64,000 bases of DNA from Streptomyces sp. ISL-96. Lineage in GTDB: Bacteria > Actinomycetota > Actinomycetes > Streptomycetales > Streptomycetaceae. Below the pieces are notes generated by a model. The model worked only from the letters and a program-made list of their open reading frames with translations. It was not told the DNA's origin and searched no databases. Shown one piece after another: positions 42,568-53,623 of the stretch; position 1 is the stretch's first letter; every line of letters begins with the position of its first letter. A program made the position numbers and the translations under genes. The stretch is from assembly GCF_018614035.1 (NCBI RefSeq), contig NZ_JAGGPA010000013.1, positions 23,505-87,504 of the forward strand, read 5' to 3'.

Positions 42568-43287
42568 ATGAACACCCCCGCCGAGCGCATCCTGATCGTC
42601 GACGACGAGCCCGCCGTGCGCGAAGCGCTTCAGCGCAGTCTCGCCTTCGAGGGGTACGGGACGGAGGTCGCCGTCGACGGCCTCGACGCGCTCGCGAAGG
42701 CGGCGTCGTACGACCCGGACCTGATCGTCCTCGACGTCCAGATGCCGCGCATGGACGGTCTGACGGCGGCCCGTCGCATCCGCTCGTCCGGCGACACCCT
42801 TCCCATCCTGATGCTCACCGCCCGCGACACGGTCGGCGACCGCGTGACCGGGCTCGACGCGGGCGCCGACGACTACCTGGTGAAGCCGTTCGAGCTGGAC
42901 GAGCTGTTCGCCCGCATCAGGGCGCTGCTGCGGCGCAGTTCGTACGCCGCCGGGGCGGCGTACGGCGAGGAGGCGCCGGGCCATGTCCTGTCCTTCGCCG
43001 ACCTGCGGATGGATCTGGCGACGCGCGAGGTGACGCGGGGCAAGCGGCCGGTGGAGCTGACCCGCACCGAGTTCACGCTGCTGGAGATGTTCCTCGCGCA
43101 TCCGCGCCAGGTGCTGACGCGCGAGCAGATCCTCAAGGCGGTGTGGGGCTTCGACTTCGAGCCCAGCTCGAACTCCCTCGACGTGTACGTCATGTACCTG
43201 CGCCGCAAGACGGAGGCCGGCGGCGAGCCGCGCCTGGTGCACACCGTGCGGGGTGTGGGGTACGCGCTGCGGGGCGGTGAGGCGTGA
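42568..43287 (+). CDS. OmpR-family response regulator (MprA-like)
   Basis: A 239-residue regulator: receiver with acidic [13 protein letters not shown], phospho-acceptor Asp in [13 protein letters not shown], and [12 protein letters not shown], then a winged helix with [24 protein letters not shown] and [15 protein letters not shown] at the end. It most resembles MprA of mycobacteria, which controls pepD, an HtrA gene, and the same pairing is seen here. The stop overlaps the kinase start by four bases. Confidence 0.93.
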   Translation: MNTPAERILIVDDEPAVREALQRSLAFEGYGTEVAVDGLDALAKAASYDPDLIVLDVQMPRMDGLTAARRIRSSGDTLPILMLTARDTVGDRVTGLDAGADDYLVKPFELDELFARIRALLRRSSYAAGAAYGEEAPGHVLSFADLRMDLATREVTRGKRPVELTRTEFTLLEMFLAHPRQVLTREQILKAVWGFDFEPSSNSLDVYVMYLRRKTEAGGEPRLVHTVRGVGYALRGGEA

Positions 43288-44717
43288 GCGGTGCGCTGCG
43301 CAGATTCCGGGCGCTGCCGCTGCGTTCCCGGCTAGCGCTGCTGACGGCGACGGCGGTGGCGATCGCGGTGGCGGCGGTGGCGGCGGCATGCTGGTTCGTG
43401 ACGCGGGTCCAGCTGCAGAAGCAGCTGGACGACTCGCTGCAAAACGTCGAGGTCGGCGCCGGGTACGTGCAGACGCTGCGGCTGTCCTGCGCGGGCGGCG
43501 ACGCCGCCGTGACGGCGCCCCAGACGTACACCATCCAGCTCGTCATGGCCTCCGGCGAGCCCTGCACCTCCCCTGGTGTCCCGCCGATCCCCGCGCAGCC
43601 CGCCGACACCGCCGTGGCCTCCGGCGAGCGGGAGGAGGCGCTGCACACGACCGAGGCGTCCGACGGCAGGGAGATGCGGGTCTACACCTACCAGTTCACG
43701 GACGCCCGGCAGAACCTGATCCCCGGCCCGCCGTTCGCAGTCTCCGTGGCCCGCCCGATGAGCGAGGTCGACGATCCGCTGAGCTCCCTCGCCTGGGTGC
43801 TCCTCACACTGTCCGGCATCGGCGTGCTGGGGGCGGGCGCCACCGGCCTGTGGGTGGCGCGTGCCGGGCTGCGCCCGGTGGACAAGCTGACCGACACCGT
43901 CGAACACGTCGCGCGTACGGAGGATCTGACCGTACGTATCCCGGTCGAGGGCGAGGACGAGATCGCCCGCCTGTCGCGCTCCTTCAACGCGATGACCAGC
44001 GCCCTGGCCTCCTCCCGCGACCGCCAGGCGCAGCTGATCGCCGACGCGGGCCACGAGCTGCGCACCCCGCTGACGTCTTTGCGTACGAACGTGGAACTCC
44101 TCGCCCGCAGCGACGAGACGGGCCGGGCGATCCCGCCCGACGACCGGGCCGCGCTGATGGCGTCCGTCAAGGCGCAGATGACGGAACTGGCCGCTCTCAT
44201 CGGCGACTTGCAGGAGCTCGCCCGGCCCGACACGGCCGACCAGGGCAGGCCGCTGCGGGTGGTCGCGCTGCACGAGATCGCGGCCGCCGCCCTGGAGCGC
44301 GCCCGGCTGCGCGGCCCGGAACTGACGATCAACGCGGACCTCTCCCCCTGGTACGTACGGGCGGAGCCGGCCGCGCTGGAGCGGGCGCTGGTCAACGTCC
44401 TCGACAACGCGGTGAAGTTCAGCCCGCCGGGCGGCACGGTCGACGTGGCCCTGAACCGCCACGGCGAACTGACGGTGCGCGACCACGGCCCCGGCATCCC
44501 GGACGGCGAACTCCCGCACGTCTTCGAACGCTTCTGGCGCTCGCCGTCCGCCCGCGCCCTGCCGGGTTCGGGCCTCGGCCTGTCGATCGTGGCCCGCACG
44601 ATCCAGCAGGCGGGCGGCACGGTAACCCTGCGCCGCCCAAGCGACGGCACCCCCGGCACGGAAGCCCTGATCCGCCTCCCGGGCGCCCCGACCCCACCCC
44701 CGGCCACGACGGCGTGA
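43284..44717 (+). CDS. Sensor histidine kinase (MprB-like)
   Basis: A 477-residue kinase with two membrane helices (about 15-40 and 168-195) enclosing a 125-residue extracellular sensor domain, a HAMP domain, H-box [20 protein letters not shown]-box [17 protein letters not shown], and G boxes DHGPGIPD and GSGLGLSIV. It overlaps the response-regulator gene (GTGA), and the two form a cognate pair sensing envelope stress, with the HtrA gene just upstream. The start is a GTG. Confidence 0.92.
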   Translation: MSGALRRFRALPLRSRLALLTATAVAIAVAAVAAACWFVTRVQLQKQLDDSLQNVEVGAGYVQTLRLSCAGGDAAVTAPQTYTIQLVMASGEPCTSPGVPPIPAQPADTAVASGEREEALHTTEASDGREMRVYTYQFTDARQNLIPGPPFAVSVARPMSEVDDPLSSLAWVLLTLSGIGVLGAGATGLWVARAGLRPVDKLTDTVEHVARTEDLTVRIPVEGEDEIARLSRSFNAMTSALASSRDRQAQLIADAGHELRTPLTSLRTNVELLARSDETGRAIPPDDRAALMASVKAQMTELAALIGDLQELARPDTADQGRPLRVVALHEIAAAALERARLRGPELTINADLSPWYVRAEPAALERALVNVLDNAVKFSPPGGTVDVALNRHGELTVRDHGPGIPDGELPHVFERFWRSPSARALPGSGLGLSIVARTIQQAGGTVTLRRPSDGTPGTEALIRLPGAPTPPPATTA

Positions 44718-44762
44718 CGCCTTGCCCTGCGGAGCTTCGCGCCGCACGCGGCTTGCGAACGC

Positions 44763-44801
44763 ACCGAGGGGCGGCACCCGGACCAGGTGCCGCCCCTCGG
44801 T
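44763..44801. terminator. Terminator between convergent kinase and nucleotidase genes
   Basis: A perfect 16-bp inverted repeat (ACCGAGGGGCGGCACC) with a seven-base loop. It serves the rightward htrA operon and the leftward nucleotidase gene. Confidence 0.88.
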
Positions 44802-44821
44802 GAACCACTGCGCCGCACCGC

Positions 44822-46675
44822 CTACTTAAGGACCGTTATGCGGTCGGCGGCAGGCGGGGCGATCGGGCTCGCCGGGCTGGAGTTCTTCGCCAGGAAGGCG
44901 TTGAAGACGTCCAGGTCGGACGCGCCGACCAGCTTGTTCTTGTGCTCCTTGAAGACCGGGAAGCCGTCCCCGCCGCCCGCCAGGAACTCGTTCATCGCGA
45001 CGCGGTACGTCTTCGCCGGGTCGAGCGCGACACCGTTCAGCTTCACCGACGCCACATCGATCCGCGCCGCTCCCGTCTTCGTCATGTCGAGGGTGTACGT
45101 GAAGCCCTTCGACACCTGGAGGATCTTCGGCGAGGCCTCGTTGCCGCCGCTGACCTGCTGCTGGAGCGCGGTGATCAGCTGCGCGCCTGTCAGGTCGACG
45201 ACGTTCATCATGTTGGTGAACGGCTGCACGGTGAACGCCTCGCCGTACGTCACGACCCCGTCGCCCTCACCACCGCTCGCCTTGAAGACCAGGTCGGAGC
45301 GGATCCCGCCCGGGTTCATGAAGGCGATCTGCGCGCCGCCCTTGTCGGCCGGAGCCAGGCCCTCCAGCTGCGCGTCCGCGATCAGGTCGCCGAGCGGCTT
45401 CTCGGGGGCCGTCGAGCCGCGCCCGTTGATGTCGGCGGCGATGAAGCCCTGCGGCTTGCCCGCGATGGGGGCGGCCAGCGCGTTCCAGCGGCTGATGAGC
45501 GAGGTCATGTCCGGGGCCCAGATCTTGGCCTGCTCCTGGTCGCGGACGACGATGTGGTTCGCGCTCTTGACGCCCGTACGCACGATGTCCTTGGTGCGGC
45601 GGTCGTAGGTGAGCGTGGTGTCCGTGTAGAGCTTGCCGTACGACGACGCCGAAGTGACCATGCGGGGCTTGCCCGCCGGGTCCGGGACCGTGCAGACGTA
45701 CGCCTGGTGGGTGTGCCCGGTGACCAGCGCGTCGACCTTCGGGGTGATGCCCTTGGCGATGTCGACGATCGGGCCCGAGATGCCGTCACCCGCGCCCGGC
45801 GAATCGCAGTCGTAGTTGTACGAGGAGGAGGCCGGCGAGCCGCCCTCGTGGATCAGCGCGACGATCGACTTGACGCCCTGGCGGTCGAGTTCCCGGGCGT
45901 ACTTGTTGACCGTCTCGATCTCGTCGTGGAACTTGAGGCCCTTGATGCCGTTCTCGGTGACGATGTTCGGCGTGCCTTCGAGCGTCACGCCGATGAAGCC
46001 GATCTTGACGCCGTCCTTCTTCCACACCGTGTACGGCTTGAGGACCGGCTTGCCGGTCTTCTCGTCGGTGACGTTCGCGGCGAGGTACGGGAAGTCCGCG
46101 CCCTCGAATTCCTTGCCCTCCTCGAAGCAGCCCTCGACCGGGTGGCAGCCGCCGTTCTGTATGCGGGCCAGTTCGGTGGCGCCCTCGTCGAACTCGTGGT
46201 TGCCGACGGCCGATACGTCGAGGTCGAGCTTGTTCAGCGCCTCGATCATCGGCTCGTCGTGGAAGAGCCCGGACATGAGCGGGCTGGCGCCGATCATGTC
46301 GCCGCCGGCCGCGGTGACGGAGTACCGCTCACCCTGGCGCGCCTTGCGCAGCGAGGTCGCCAGGTGCTCGACGCCACCGGCCGGTATCGCCTTCACCGTG
46401 CCGTCGGGCTGCGTCTCGCTGACCGTGCCGGCCGAGCCCGCCGGGGGCTCCAGGTTCCCGTGCAGGTCGTTGAAGGACAGCAGCTGTACGTCCACGGTCC
46501 GCGAGTACGCCGAGGAACCTGCGGCGAGCTGCCCGCCGCCTTCCTCGGCGCCTTCCTCCGCCCCGGAGGCCGGCATCGCGGCGACGAGAGCACCGAGGGT
46601 GGCGAGTCCAGCCGCGGACGCGAGTACGCGCCGGGTCGCTCGGTGCTTGCGGGTGGTACGAGGGTTCGCTGACAT
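44822..46675 (-). CDS. Secreted 5'-nucleotidase/metallophosphatase
   Basis: Exported phosphatase that releases phosphate from nucleotides, of the UshA/CD73 family. The 617-residue product has a Tat-like or Sec signal (ATRRVLASAAGLATLGALVAAMPASGA), metallophosphatase motifs FNDLHGN, GNHEFD and VTGHTHQ, and the C-terminal substrate-binding domain with FMNPGGIR and NEFLAGGGDGF. Streptomyces relatives are reported in the PhoP regulon, but no convincing PHO box was seen in the 190 bases upstream. It is convergent with the MprB-like kinase. Confidence 0.93.
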   Translation of the reverse strand: MSANPRTTRKHRATRRVLASAAGLATLGALVAAMPASGAEEGAEEGGGQLAAGSSAYSRTVDVQLLSFNDLHGNLEPPAGSAGTVSETQPDGTVKAIPAGGVEHLATSLRKARQGERYSVTAAGGDMIGASPLMSGLFHDEPMIEALNKLDLDVSAVGNHEFDEGATELARIQNGGCHPVEGCFEEGKEFEGADFPYLAANVTDEKTGKPVLKPYTVWKKDGVKIGFIGVTLEGTPNIVTENGIKGLKFHDEIETVNKYARELDRQGVKSIVALIHEGGSPASSSYNYDCDSPGAGDGISGPIVDIAKGITPKVDALVTGHTHQAYVCTVPDPAGKPRMVTSASSYGKLYTDTTLTYDRRTKDIVRTGVKSANHIVVRDQEQAKIWAPDMTSLISRWNALAAPIAGKPQGFIAADINGRGSTAPEKPLGDLIADAQLEGLAPADKGGAQIAFMNPGGIRSDLVFKASGGEGDGVVTYGEAFTVQPFTNMMNVVDLTGAQLITALQQQVSGGNEASPKILQVSKGFTYTLDMTKTGAARIDVASVKLNGVALDPAKTYRVAMNEFLAGGGDGFPVFKEHKNKLVGASDLDVFNAFLAKNSSPASPIAPPAADRITVLK

Positions 46676-46867
46676 CGGTCCCCTTGTGAGTTCAGCGTGA
46701 CGGACGAACCGCAGCCTAAAGTCAACGCGCGTAGCGCAACAGGGGGTGACGGGTTACAAGCTGGTTGCCTTCGGCGGTACGTCAGCAATTGCCCGGCGGC
46801 CACTCGTATGGCGGACGCCATCCATAACTCAGCGCGACGAACGGGTGGACCACGCAACTGTGTGCGT

Positions 46868-47737
46868 ATGAACGAAGAGATCACAGCCAAGCCCGTTGTC
46901 CCCGCCCAGCCCTCCGGGCTGCCCCCGGGCTTCTTCGATCTGGTGGCTGAGCTGAAGAACCTTGTGCGCGGTGCGCATGTGCGGGCGCAACTCAAGGTCA
47001 ACGCCGAAATGCTCCAGATGTATTGGGACATCGGACGGACGATCCTGGAGCGACAGCGCAACGAGAAGTGGGGCACCAAGGTCATCGAGCGCATCTCGGC
47101 GGAACTCCGGACGGAGTTCCCGAACCAGCGCGGCTTCAGCCGCGCCAACCTCCACTACATGCAGCAGATGGCCCCGACCTGGCCGGAGCCAATTGTCCAG
47201 CAAGCTGTTGGACAATTGCCCTGGGGTCACATCGTCACGCTCATGGGCAAGTGCAAAACCCGCACTGAGCTGGACTTCTACGCCCAGCACGCGGTCCGTA
47301 ACGGCTGGTCCCGGGACGATCTGGCCTCAGCGGTGCACCGCGCCCTGCACCTCTCGCACGGCGCTGCCGCCAACAACTTCGACGCGGTCATTCCTATCGA
47401 CCTGCTCTTCTACCACTGCAAGCTGCACTGCTTCGTCGTCGTCGAGCTGAAAACGCGTGCGGCCGCGCCCCAGCACCTCGGCCAGCTCGGCTTCTACGTC
47501 GAAGTGGTGGACGACCTGGTCCGCGACAAGGCCGTAGACGGCCCCACCATCGGGATCCTCATCGCGGACAGCAAGAACCAGCCAGTGGTGGAGTACGCCC
47601 TGCGTAGTCAGCGCAACCCGCTCGCCGCCGGCACCTACGCGGCGCTTCCCGAGCCGGTACGGAAGCAGCTGCCCAGCGGCGAAGACCTGGCCCGCTTGGC
47701 GGACCGGGCCCTCCACCCTGCCGAAGACGGCCAATGA
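46868..47737 (+). CDS. YhcG/DUF1016-type nuclease with an internal deletion
   Basis: A 289-residue protein. Residues 1-170 are the usual YhcG N-terminal domain (YWDIGRTILERQ, GFSRANLHYMQQ). At residue 176 it jumps directly into the second half of the PD-(D/E)xK nuclease (IDLLFYHCKLHCFVVVELKT, with Asp178 and Glu193-x-Lys195). About 80-90 residues found in full-length relatives, holding the first part of the nuclease fold, are absent, yet the frame is open. An in-frame deletion is inferred. The nuclease is probably inactive. YhcG proteins are often found in restriction-modification or defence neighbourhoods, but no partner gene is present. Confidence 0.8.
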   Translation: MNEEITAKPVVPAQPSGLPPGFFDLVAELKNLVRGAHVRAQLKVNAEMLQMYWDIGRTILERQRNEKWGTKVIERISAELRTEFPNQRGFSRANLHYMQQMAPTWPEPIVQQAVGQLPWGHIVTLMGKCKTRTELDFYAQHAVRNGWSRDDLASAVHRALHLSHGAAANNFDAVIPIDLLFYHCKLHCFVVVELKTRAAAPQHLGQLGFYVEVVDDLVRDKAVDGPTIGILIADSKNQPVVEYALRSQRNPLAAGTYAALPEPVRKQLPSGEDLARLADRALHPAEDGQ

Positions 47738-47806
47738 GGTCCGGGACGCCACCCGGACCATTTGTCCAACGTCCTGCTGCCCAGTTGCCGCCGTACGCTC
47801 GTACTT

Positions 47807-48733
47807 ATGACGACTGACCCCACGGCCCCCGGCTCCCTCAGGAAGATCCAGACCCTCGACGCGCTCGACGAGCAGCAGGCCCAGGAAGTCCTGGCGCTCC
47901 TCGAAGAGGCCGCCCGCGTGGACGGCATGCAGGCCGTCTCCGAGCAGGGCCGGCTTCAGCTGCGTGGCGGACACCGGGAAGGAATCCGGCACTTCCTGCT
48001 GTACGTCGGCGACGGGCCCCTCCTCGGATACGCGCAGCTGGAGGACACCGACCCCGTCGAGGCACCGGCCGCCGAGCTCGTCGTACACCCCTCGCATCGC
48101 GGTCAGGGGCACGGCCGCACGCTCGGCATGACCGTGCTGGACGCGTCCGGCAAGCGGCTGCGGGTCTGGGCGCACGGCGGAAAGGCGGCGGCGCGCCACC
48201 TCGCGCAGGTCCTCGGGCTCACCCTCTTCCGCGAATTGCGCCAGATGCGCCGCCCGTTGAGCCCGCTGGACATCCCGGAGCCGGTCTACCCGGCCGGGGT
48301 GAGCCTGCGGACCTTCGTGCCGGGGCAGGACGACGCCGCCTGGCTCGCCGTGAACGCCGCCGCGTTCGCCCACCACCCCGAGCAGGGCGCTCTCACGCAG
48401 CGTGACCTGGACGACCGCAAGGCGGAGCCCTGGTTCGACCCCAAGGGGTTCTTCCTGGCGGAGCGCGCGGGCGAACTCATCGGCTTCCACTGGACGAAGA
48501 CGCACGCCGAGGAGCAGCTCGGTGAGGTGTACGTCGTCGGCATCCGCCCCGACGCGCAGGGCGGCGGCCTCGGCAAGGCCCTGACGGCGACCGGCCTTCG
48601 GTACCTGGCGGCGCAGGGGCTGCCGACCGCGATGCTGTACGTCGACGCGGACAACACGGCGGCGGTGACGGTGTACGAGCGGCTCGGCTTCACCACGCAC
48701 GAGACGGACCTGATGTACCGAACCGAGTCGTAG
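47807..48733 (+). CDS. mshD: Mycothiol synthase MshD
   Basis: Last step of mycothiol synthesis: acetylates Cys-GlcN-Ins with acetyl-CoA. The 308-residue protein has two GNAT domains in tandem. The N-terminal one (about 1-140) is degenerate but contains HPSHRGQGHGRTLG, and the C-terminal one (about 160-308) has the acetyl-CoA loop VVGIRPDAQGGGLGKAL. Both are typical of MshD. It pairs with MshA at 7070-8416. The ATG at 47807 lacks a ribosome-binding site, and TACGCT upstream suggests a nearly leaderless start. Confidence 0.94.
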   Translation: MTTDPTAPGSLRKIQTLDALDEQQAQEVLALLEEAARVDGMQAVSEQGRLQLRGGHREGIRHFLLYVGDGPLLGYAQLEDTDPVEAPAAELVVHPSHRGQGHGRTLGMTVLDASGKRLRVWAHGGKAAARHLAQVLGLTLFRELRQMRRPLSPLDIPEPVYPAGVSLRTFVPGQDDAAWLAVNAAAFAHHPEQGALTQRDLDDRKAEPWFDPKGFFLAERAGELIGFHWTKTHAEEQLGEVYVVGIRPDAQGGGLGKALTATGLRYLAAQGLPTAMLYVDADNTAAVTVYERLGFTTHETDLMYRTES

Positions 48734-48797
48734 CCAGTAGCCAACACGGCGGGGGGCGGCGTCTGTTGACACCGCCCCCTTCTTTGCGGCACGCTTC

Positions 48798-48813
48798 CAC
48801 TACTTAACTAGTG
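48798..48813. promoter_or_regulatory. GntR operator candidate
   Basis: CACTA-CTTAAC-TAGTG is a 5-bp dyad with an AT-rich centre, in the promoter of the GntR gene 19 bases before its start. YtrA-type regulators bind such sites and repress their own operon. Confidence 0.55.
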
Positions 48814-48831
48814 AAAGGGTGGTGCAGCAAC

Positions 48832-49223
48832 GTGGTCGAGTTCCGCATCGACCGGCGCTCCGGCGTCGCCACCTACCTCCAGATCGTGCAGCAGACCAAA
48901 CACGCCCTCCGCCTGGGCCTCCTGGAGCCCGGCGACAAGCTCCCGACCGCCCGTGAGGTCGTCGAGGCGACCGCGATCAACCCGAACACCGTGCTCAAGG
49001 CCTACCGCGAGCTGGAACGCGAGGGCCTGGTCGAAGCGCGGCGCGGGCTCGGCACCTTCGTACGCAAATCACTGGGCAGCGCCCCCGCCGACTCGCCGCT
49101 GCGCGGCGAGCTCGTGGAGTGGGCGGCGCGGGCCCGTAAGGCCGGGCTGGAGAAGGACGACGTGGCCGCGCTCTTCACATCCGTACTGGACGAACAGTTC
49201 GAACAGGTCAAGGGAGATCAGGC

Positions 49224-49227
<4 letters not shown>
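48832..49227 (+). CDS. GntR family regulator (YtrA-type)
   Basis: A 131-residue regulator: HTH at about 15-75 (YLQIVQQTKHALRLG, LPTAREVVEATAINPNTVLKAYRELEREGLV) and a short C-terminal dimer domain of the YtrA subfamily. The GTG is about ten bases after AAAGGGTGG. The stop overlaps the ABC ATPase start by four bases. YtrA-type repressors control adjacent ABC transporter genes, as here, and often respond to cell-wall-active compounds. Confidence 0.92.
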
Positions 49228-50125
<898 letters not shown>

Positions 50126-50129
<4 letters not shown>

Positions 50130-51139
50130 GTACCCCCACCCTGACCTCCCCGGACACCAAGCCGAGCGCCACCTCGGACAAAACCCTGCGCGGACCCCGC
50201 TGGGCCCTCCTGCGCATCCACCGCACCGCCCTGCGGGCGGCCCTCGCCTTCGTCGTCCTGGCGGCGGCGGTCACCGGCTTTCTGCGATGGGCGGCGTCGG
50301 CCTTCCCCATGAAGGAGATCGGCTGTTCCCGCGGCGGCCCCTGCAGTGAGACCTTCCTCGGCTTCGCCAGCGCCGAGACGCTCCTGACCGAGTACATGAA
50401 AAACGGATCCACCGCCGTCCTGCTGCTGCCCCTCCTGGTCGGCGCCTTCATCGCCGGCCCGGTCGTCGGCCGCGAGCTGGAGTCCGGGCTGCACCGCCTC
50501 GCCTGGACCCAGTCGGTCTCCCCGGCGCGCTGGCTCGCCTCAAAGCTGGCGGTCGCCGCGACCCTCGCCGTGGCCGGGACGCTCGCCCTCATGGGCATCT
50601 TCCGGCTCGGCGTGTCCGGTCTGCTGGGCCAGTCGGACCTGCACTGGCCCGACCGTGGCGTGTACGAGGCGCTCGGCCCTGCCCTGGTCGCCTACGTCCT
50701 GCTCGCCGTCGCGGTAGGCGCGCTCATCGGTCTGCTCGTCCGCCGCACGCTGCTCGCCATGTCCATCACGGGAGTGGTGACCGGCGCCGTGCTGCTGGTC
50801 CTGGGCAATGTGCGATGGAACCTGATTCCGTCGCTTACGGTCACCGGCCCCAGAACCAGTGAGCCGTTCGGGGGCATGCAAGTGCCCGTCGACTCCTTCA
50901 TGACCGACATAGGGGAGCAGAATGCCGCCGGTGAGCGCTTCGATCTCCACCGGTGCGTTCCGGACCAGATCTCCACCGGGTTCTGCCCCACCGACCTCAA
51001 GGCCACCAACTGGTACGTGGACTTCCACCCGTACTCGCACTTCTGGTACGTCCAGTTGATCGAGACCGGCATCGTCCTGGCCCTCACCGCCGCAGCCACC
51101 TACGCCGCCTTCCGGGTCCTGCGCCGCAGCACGGCCTGA
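50126..51139 (+). CDS. ABC transporter permease
   Basis: A 337-residue membrane protein with six hydrophobic segments. After a short N-terminal tail, helix 1 (AALAFVVLAAAVTGFLRWA) is followed by an extracellular loop with two cysteines (IGCSRGGPCSET). A larger extracellular domain (about 215-300, with further cysteines in RCVPD and GFCPTD) precedes the last helix. The GTG start overlaps the ATPase stop (GTGA). It forms the transporter with the ATPase at 49224. Confidence 0.88.
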
Positions 51140-51169
51140 CCGGTCTGCCTGACCGGTCTGCCTGACCGG
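51134..51169. repeat. Short tandem repeat at the end of the permease gene
   Basis: The 13-base unit GCCTGACCGGTCT occurs twice in full, plus ten bases of a third, spanning the stop codon of the permease gene. Its self-complementary core ACCGGT may form small hairpins. Confidence 0.65.
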
Positions 51170-51182
51170 GCCGACGGGGGGA

Positions 51183-51238
51183 GGATGCGGGGCCGGATCC
51201 GGAGGGAAACACGCCCTTCGGGCCCCGGCCCCGCATCC
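51183..51238. terminator. Terminator after the GntR-ABC operon
   Basis: A perfect 14-bp stem (GGATGCGGGGCCGG) with a 28-base loop. Confidence 0.75.
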
Positions 51239-51391
51239 TGCATGTCATGTCTCCGTTACCGCACATTCAGACACGCTTGCGACCCTCTCGGAATGCAGCC
51301 CGCTGTGCCATCCTCCCCAAACGGGAGAGCCTCCCGCACATCACCCCTTCTCGGCGCGCCCGGCAGCCCCCCGGCGCGGAACAATGGGGTC

Positions 51392-53623
51392 ATGAGCCAG
51401 CAGCCGAGCGCCGATGTCCCCGTCCAGCATGCTCAGCCGTCCGTCGGTTCCATCGCCGCGCACCGCCCGCATACCCTGGCCGGGTCGCCGGTGACCAACC
51501 TGGACCCCGACATCGACGCCGATCTTGACGCGTACGTCGAGGACGCCGAAGGGGACACCGAGCTGCCCCAGGGCCGTTTCCTCGACCGCGAGCGCAGCTG
51601 GCTGGCCTTCAACGAGCGAGTGCTCGAACTCGCCGAGGACCCCGCCACACCCCTCCTCGAACGAGCGAACTTCCTCGCGATCTTCGCCTCGAACCTGGAC
51701 GAGTTCTTCATGGTCCGGGTCGCCGGCCTGAAGCGCCGTATCGCGACCGGTGTCGCCACCCGCTCCGCGTCCGGCCTCCAGCCCCGCGAGGTCCTGGAGC
51801 TGATCTGGACCCGCTCCCGCGAGCTCATGGCCCGGCACGCCGCCTGCTACCAGCAGGACATCGCCCCGGCCCTCGCCGACGAGGGCGTCCACCTGATCCG
51901 CTGGCCCGAGCTGACCGAGAAGGAGCAGGCGCGCCTCTTCACGCTCTTCCGCCAGCAGATCTTCCCGGTCCTCACGCCACTCGCGGTGGACCCCGCGCAC
52001 CCCTTCCCGTACATCTCGGGTCTCTCCCTCAACCTCGCCGTGGTCGTACGCAACCCGGTCAGCGGCCACCGTCACTTCGCGCGCGTCAAGGTCCCGCCGC
52101 TGCTGTCCCGCTTCCTGGAGGCCTCGCCGCAGCGGTACGTACCCCTTGAGGACGTCATCGCCGCGCACCTCGAAGAGCTCTTCCCGGGGATGGAGGTCCT
52201 CGCGCACCACATGTTCCGGGTCACGCGCAACGAGGACCTCGAAGTCGAGGAGGACGACACCGAGAACCTCCTCCAGGCCCTGGAGAAGGAGCTCATGCGG
52301 CGCCGCTTCGGGCCGCCGGTGCGGCTCGAGGTCGAGGAGTCCATCGATCCGTACGTCCTCGACCTCCTCGTCCGCGAGCTGAAGATGTCCGACGCCGAGG
52401 TCTACCCGCTGCCCGGCCCGCTGGACCTCACCGGCCTGTTCGGGATCGCGGCGCTGGACCGGCCCGAGCTGAAGTTCCCGAAGTACATCGCGGGCACGCA
52501 CCGCGAGCTGGCCGAGGTCGAGTCGGCGTCCGCGCCGGACGTCTTCGCCGCGCTGCGCGAGCGCGACGTACTCCTGCACCACCCGTACGACTCCTTCTCC
52601 ACCTCCGTGCAGGCGTTCCTGGAGCAGGCGGCGGCCGACCCGGACGTCCTGGCGATCAAGCAGACGCTGTACCGGACGTCGGGCGACTCCCCGATAGTGG
52701 ACGCGCTGATCGACGCCGCCGAATCCGGCAAGCAGGTCCTCGTACTCGTCGAGATCAAGGCCCGCTTCGACGAGCAGGCCAACATCAAGTGGGCGCGCAA
52801 GCTGGAGGAGTCCGGCTGCCATGTCGTGTACGGCCTGGTGGGCCTCAAGACCCACTGCAAGCTGTCGCTCGTGGTCCGCCAGGAGGGCGACCAGCTGGTC
52901 CGCTACTCGCACGTCGGTACGGGCAACTACCACCCCAAGACGGCCCGGCTCTACGAGGACCTCGGGCTGCTGACCGCCAACCCGCAGGTCGGCGCGGACC
53001 TCTCCGACCTCTTCAACCGGCTGTCCGGCTACTCGCGCCGCGAGACCTACCGCCGGCTGCTCGTCGCCCCCAAGTCGCTGCGTGACGGCCTGATAGCCCG
53101 TATCAACAAAGAGGCCGCGAACCACCAGGCGGGCCGTCCCGCGTACGTCCGGTTCAAGGTCAACTCGATGGTCGACGAAGCGATCATCGACGCGTGCTAC
53201 CGGGCGGCGAAGGTGGGCGTACCGGTCGACATCTGGGTACGCGGCATCTGCGCGATACGCCCCGGAGTCGCCGGCCTCTCCGAGAACGTCCGGGTCCGCT
53301 CGATACTGGGCCGCTTCCTCGAACACTCGCGGATCTTCGCCTTCGGCAACGGCGGCGAGCCCGAGGTGTGGTTCGGCAGCGCCGACATGATGCACCGCAA
53401 CCTCGACCGCCGCATCGAGGCACTGGTCCGGGTCACCGACCCGGCCCACCGGGCGTCCCTGACCCGGCTGCTGGAAACCGGAATGTCCGATTCAACAGCC
53501 TCCTGGCACCTCGGCCCCGACGGCAACTGGACGCGGCACGCGACAGACACCGAGGGCCAGCCGCTGCGGCACGTACAGGAGATGCTCATTGACGCCCGGA
53601 GGCGCCGGCGTGCGAAACCGTGA
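51392..53623 (+). CDS. ppk: Polyphosphate kinase
   Basis: Makes inorganic polyphosphate from ATP. The 743-residue RNA-degradosome-type Ppk1 has an N-terminal domain (about 60-170, [21 protein letters not shown]), then the catalytic half with [23 protein letters not shown]-like sequence, [13 protein letters not shown] with a catalytic His, and [14 protein letters not shown] with the phospho-histidine. The first 55 residues are a variable tail. The gene overlaps the next by 14 bases. No convincing PHO box was found in the 150 bases upstream, although ppk is phosphate-regulated in S. lividans. Confidence 0.95.
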   Translation: MSQQPSADVPVQHAQPSVGSIAAHRPHTLAGSPVTNLDPDIDADLDAYVEDAEGDTELPQGRFLDRERSWLAFNERVLELAEDPATPLLERANFLAIFASNLDEFFMVRVAGLKRRIATGVATRSASGLQPREVLELIWTRSRELMARHAACYQQDIAPALADEGVHLIRWPELTEKEQARLFTLFRQQIFPVLTPLAVDPAHPFPYISGLSLNLAVVVRNPVSGHRHFARVKVPPLLSRFLEASPQRYVPLEDVIAAHLEELFPGMEVLAHHMFRVTRNEDLEVEEDDTENLLQALEKELMRRRFGPPVRLEVEESIDPYVLDLLVRELKMSDAEVYPLPGPLDLTGLFGIAALDRPELKFPKYIAGTHRELAEVESASAPDVFAALRERDVLLHHPYDSFSTSVQAFLEQAAADPDVLAIKQTLYRTSGDSPIVDALIDAAESGKQVLVLVEIKARFDEQANIKWARKLEESGCHVVYGLVGLKTHCKLSLVVRQEGDQLVRYSHVGTGNYHPKTARLYEDLGLLTANPQVGADLSDLFNRLSGYSRRETYRRLLVAPKSLRDGLIARINKEAANHQAGRPAYVRFKVNSMVDEAIIDACYRAAKVGVPVDIWVRGICAIRPGVAGLSENVRVRSILGRFLEHSRIFAFGNGGEPEVWFGSADMMHRNLDRRIEALVRVTDPAHRASLTRLLETGMSDSTASWHLGPDGNWTRHATDTEGQPLRHVQEMLIDARRRRRAKP

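Noticed and set aside
46676-46867. A PHO box upstream of the 5'-nucleotidase gene
   Set aside because: GTTCGTCC and similar words occur, but not with an 11-base period, so the site does not meet the pattern.
51239-51391. A PHO box upstream of ppk
   Set aside because: GTTACCGCACA and TTCAGACACGC lie in tandem but match the GTTCACC consensus poorly.
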